From positions 6,350,839 to 6,414,838 of the forward strand of contig OY482861.1 in NCBI GenBank assembly GCA_960531495.1: a stretch of 64,000 bases of DNA, written 5' to 3'. A program made the translations under genes and the position numbers. Origin of the DNA: Zeus faber. Taxonomy: Eukaryota > Chordata > Actinopteri > Zeiformes > Zeidae. Positions 61,560 through 64,000 of this stretch are shown here, in pieces. The notes beneath the pieces are model-generated. The model saw only the letters and a program-made list of their open reading frames with translations, was not told where the DNA came from and did no database searches. Every line of letters starts with the position of its first letter. Position 1 is the first letter of the stretch.

Positions 61560-62780
61560 CTAAAACTGATTAAAAACTATCCGAGGAGCACAATGGTACA
61601 GGAGAGACTGAGTGAATTGACCAGAAGGTTGAGGCAGCTCAAAGGCACAAACCAATAGGAAGCAGGTGAGGGAGCATTCCTCCCCAAAACATGTTACTTA
61701 ACCTTTGGACCAGTCAAAGTGAGGGTTATGCCATGTGAGCCAGGGAAAACCCAGGATGAGAGGACGTAATTGGGAGTTGAATAGATGGAAGATCAGGAAT
61801 TCCGTGTGTGGTGGGTGACTAGACACAGCAGAAGTCCATTTAAATTGGTGGCCTCCAATGGCATCTCCAAGGCAGGGGAACTAATTTGAGTCTCAGCTTC
61901 TGGTCTAATTTCCAATGAATGATGTTCTCATCTGCCCCGGAGTACTCTAACACAGGGTGAAAGAGTCTGAGAAGGAGTGATAAGCGGTGCTTGAGTGAGG
62001 GGTTGAGAGGAAAAAATAGAGGAAGTAGTTTGGCTCACTAGCGCCCTCCTCTTCACTGAGAAGCGTTTTACTTGGCACGTGGAGACGAAGTGAGTTGAGA
62101 ACAGTAGATACATCTTCCCTCCCACAGGTGGCGCCGTCGCTCCTCCAGAATGAGCCTGGCTCTCACCAACTGCACAGAGTAGGGTGTGATTATTGGGGAT
62201 GAGCAGGAAAAGGCCGGGAAGGAGGCCGTTTGGCTGTAGGCTGCCCCCTCTGGACGGGTGGAATGATGACAGCCCTGGACCTCTCTCTCTCTGTCCTGGA
62301 GACTGTTCTCAATCTTGATGGACAGGGAGATAAGAGAGTCTAAGCTGGAGGGAAGCTCTAGAGGAGCTGACTGGTCTTTTATTGGGTCGGCTCGCCCATA
62401 GAAGAAGGCATCAAACAAGGAGTGAACGTAGTCGGAGACTCAACACTTTCCCTGGTGCAGACGCATTAAACCTCTAGCCGCCTCACGGCCCGGGGTTGTG
62501 TGGTCAAAGATCTTGCAGTATTTGTCTTGAGTCTTTTGTCTTGAGTATTTCATTTAACAGGATGGCTTGAGAGTTCTGTTGTTCAATGATGGTACAAAGG
62601 ATCTGCTCATGGGAGCCCAGCACGTCTCCCTGGGCGGCGATTGCCTGTCCGTGCACCACCAGTTAATAATCGAGTGCTGCACACACATGGTCATCCATGG
62701 TCTTGGCTAATTCGTAATGTAACAACTGGTGGAAAGACAGGCTAGAGGACTCAATAGGATGACTCAGGACAAGAATCTTG
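61560..62780 (-). mobile_element. Gypsy gag and protease relic, chromovirus-like
   Basis: On the minus strand, gag parts read AIAAQGDVLGSHEQILCTII (about 62645-62585) and, at 62418-62068, SSLDSLISLSIKIENSLQDR followed by VRARLILEERRRHLWEGRCI then YC. These are the usual gag C-terminus leading to a zinc knuckle. A retropepsin-like stretch follows near 61930 as EYSGADENIIHWK, where the catalytic Asp of DSGA has become Tyr. Frame breaks separate all parts. Confidence 0.65.
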
Positions 62781-62784
62781 ATTA

Positions 62785-63115
62785 AAAAAAAACAGTCTTT
62801 ACTTGCAACAGGTTCGGCACACAGGGATTCAGTCAGTAGATTGGGCAAACAAAGTAGGAGGAGTCAAGGAGTAGACAAAGGGCGAGGTCGAGGAAACAAA
62901 GCAGGGTTAAAAAAATAAACACTAGGCAAATGAGATACTAGGAATAATGTTGAAACCCTTGAAACTAAGTACAAAGACCAACAGGCACAGAGAGAGGGGA
63001 ACACACAGACAAAATACACTAGGGAGGTAAGGGTAATGAGGGACAGGTGAAACTAATCTGAGCGGGGTAGACAATCACACAGGCAGGAAACACACAAAGA
63101 CAGGAAATTATGTCT
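62785..63115 (-). repeat. Gypsy LTR, 5' LTR of the minus-strand element
   Basis: Closely related to 53825-54416 without the SINE. In minus orientation it ends in AAAGACTGTTTTTTTTTAAT just before the gag relic, as expected for a 5' LTR. Confidence 0.6.
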
Positions 63116-63860
63116 CACACAGGTTGGATGTTTTTCTTTTTATTATAATTTTTCAATTTCAAACACTTTTTATTTTTGTTCATCTGAAAAGCGCTTTCAG
63201 GCAATTTTACTTTAAGTGCTCTAAAATTAATTTGAACTTGTTATGCCTTTGATTGGTGAAATGGAAAAAGGGAGAAAGCCAGGCCGTTTTGAGATTGGTG
63301 GAAGAAAACACCGGGGTGTTTGTTATTTGGGGTTAAGTGCCACAGAGTTCCACCAGATTCTGTCAATTAGAGCTTCTTTATGGTCCTTCAAGGACCTTTA
63401 GGCTCAGCGAAGGAAGCCAATTGAACAACAATCATTTCTCAACAGAATGCCTTTTTATACTTTTCAAGTGATTTTCATTTCAAAATAATCTGACATTTAT
63501 ATTGAAATAACAACTTTTCATAATGGATTGCATAATATAAGTCAAAACTCACACATTAGAACTTGTTGTCTAACCCTAACCCTAATCCTATGTTGTATGA
63601 CCCACAATTTGTGCTGACAACTTGCGCTCGTGGAGATGGTCCTAAAATCTCTGTTATGATGCTTGCCATAAAAACTCTAATATGTGCAGCATAATGGGTT
63701 TCACCTGGGCTTAAGCCTCTAGTAGCATATGCAAATACTCTCTAATGCCTGCTTTGAATTTGAGCCAACACTGCACCAAGGACTGCACCAAGGCCTCCCC
63801 TCGGAAAACCTGTAATCAAGGTAACCCTCTAGCAGGTATCTGCTAGTTAACACAACAGCG
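63116..63860. other. No gene seen
   Basis: AT-rich intergenic DNA without recognised features. Confidence 0.4.
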
Positions 63861-63862
63861 GG

Positions 63863-64000
63863 GATGGTAGCTCAGGCGGTAGAGCTGGTGGTCTAGTGAT
63901 CTAAAGGTTGCTGGTTCGATCCAAGGCTCCTCCTGCTAGCATGCTGTAGTGTCCTTGAGCAAGACACTTAACTCCTGATGGCTGCGTCCGTCGGTGTTTA
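63863..64000 (+). mobile_element. tRNA-derived SINE, cut by the window end
   Basis: A complete tRNA-like head: GGGGATGGTAGCTCAGGCGG (A box) and GGTTCGATCCAAGG (B box). The body GTGTCCTTGAGCAAGACACT is shared with the copy at 43014-43205. It continues past position 64000. Confidence 0.8.

Noticed and set aside
63863-63940. Possible tRNA gene
   Set aside because: A and B boxes are good, but the sequence continues into a SINE body shared with the copy at 43014 and a proper tRNA 3' half is lacking.

Overview
The window looks like a teleost fish chromosome segment. Three vertebrate genes with GT-AG introns can be read, and the rest is filled with fish-type transposons (L2-, Rex1-, RTE- and L1-like LINEs, Ty3/gypsy elements, Tc1, piggyBac-type MITEs, tRNA-headed SINEs) and long CA, TA and TCTA microsatellites. 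Nothing bacterial, plasmid or phage-like is present.

Three host genes stand out. DIPK1B (FAM69B), + strand, has five coding exons between 9360 and 12609 and encodes a 432-residue ER type II membrane pseudokinase-like protein. MRPS2 (mitochondrial ribosomal protein uS2m), - strand, has four coding exons between 18267 and 15144 (270 residues). PPP1R26, - strand, has one 3.2-kb coding exon (27890-24682) and probable further 3' exons near 22.9 and 22.6 kb. DIPK1B and MRPS2 are convergent; MRPS2 and PPP1R26 point the same way. All three map to human 9q34.3, with PPP1R26 and MRPS2 close neighbours there, so this is a conserved block. A GC-rich stretch at the left edge (1-590) probably holds the start of a fourth, minus-strand gene that leaves the window.

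Region by region: 1-0.6 kb, CpG-rich gene start; 1.3-5.5 kb, one Tc1-like transposon split by two LINE insertions, the second LINE itself split by a MITE; 7-8.5 kb, copy 1 of an unrecognised dispersed repeat; 9.3-12.6 kb, DIPK1B; 15.1-18.4 kb, MRPS2, with a TTAA-flanked MITE relic in an intron; 18.8-21 kb, LINE and SINE relics; 22.4-30.6 kb, PPP1R26 and its CpG-rich promoter; 31-32.4 kb, copy 2 of the dispersed repeat; 32.4-32.7 kb, compound microsatellite; 34-63 kb, a deep nest of retrotransposons.

The most interesting retroelements are Ty3/gypsy copies in which integrase lies upstream of reverse transcriptase (57.6-60.7 kb and 34.1-38.3 kb). That is the unusual Ty1/copia-like gene order known from the Gmr1 group. 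A second gypsy lineage, with a chromodomain, is left as pieces at 53.8-55.3 and 61.6-63.1 kb on the minus strand. No intact autonomous element was found. I found no clear new biological system; the best candidates for something undescribed are the two-copy noncoding repeat, the nested MITEs, a perfect 22-bp hairpin at 51.75 kb, and the unidentified 3' exons of PPP1R26.
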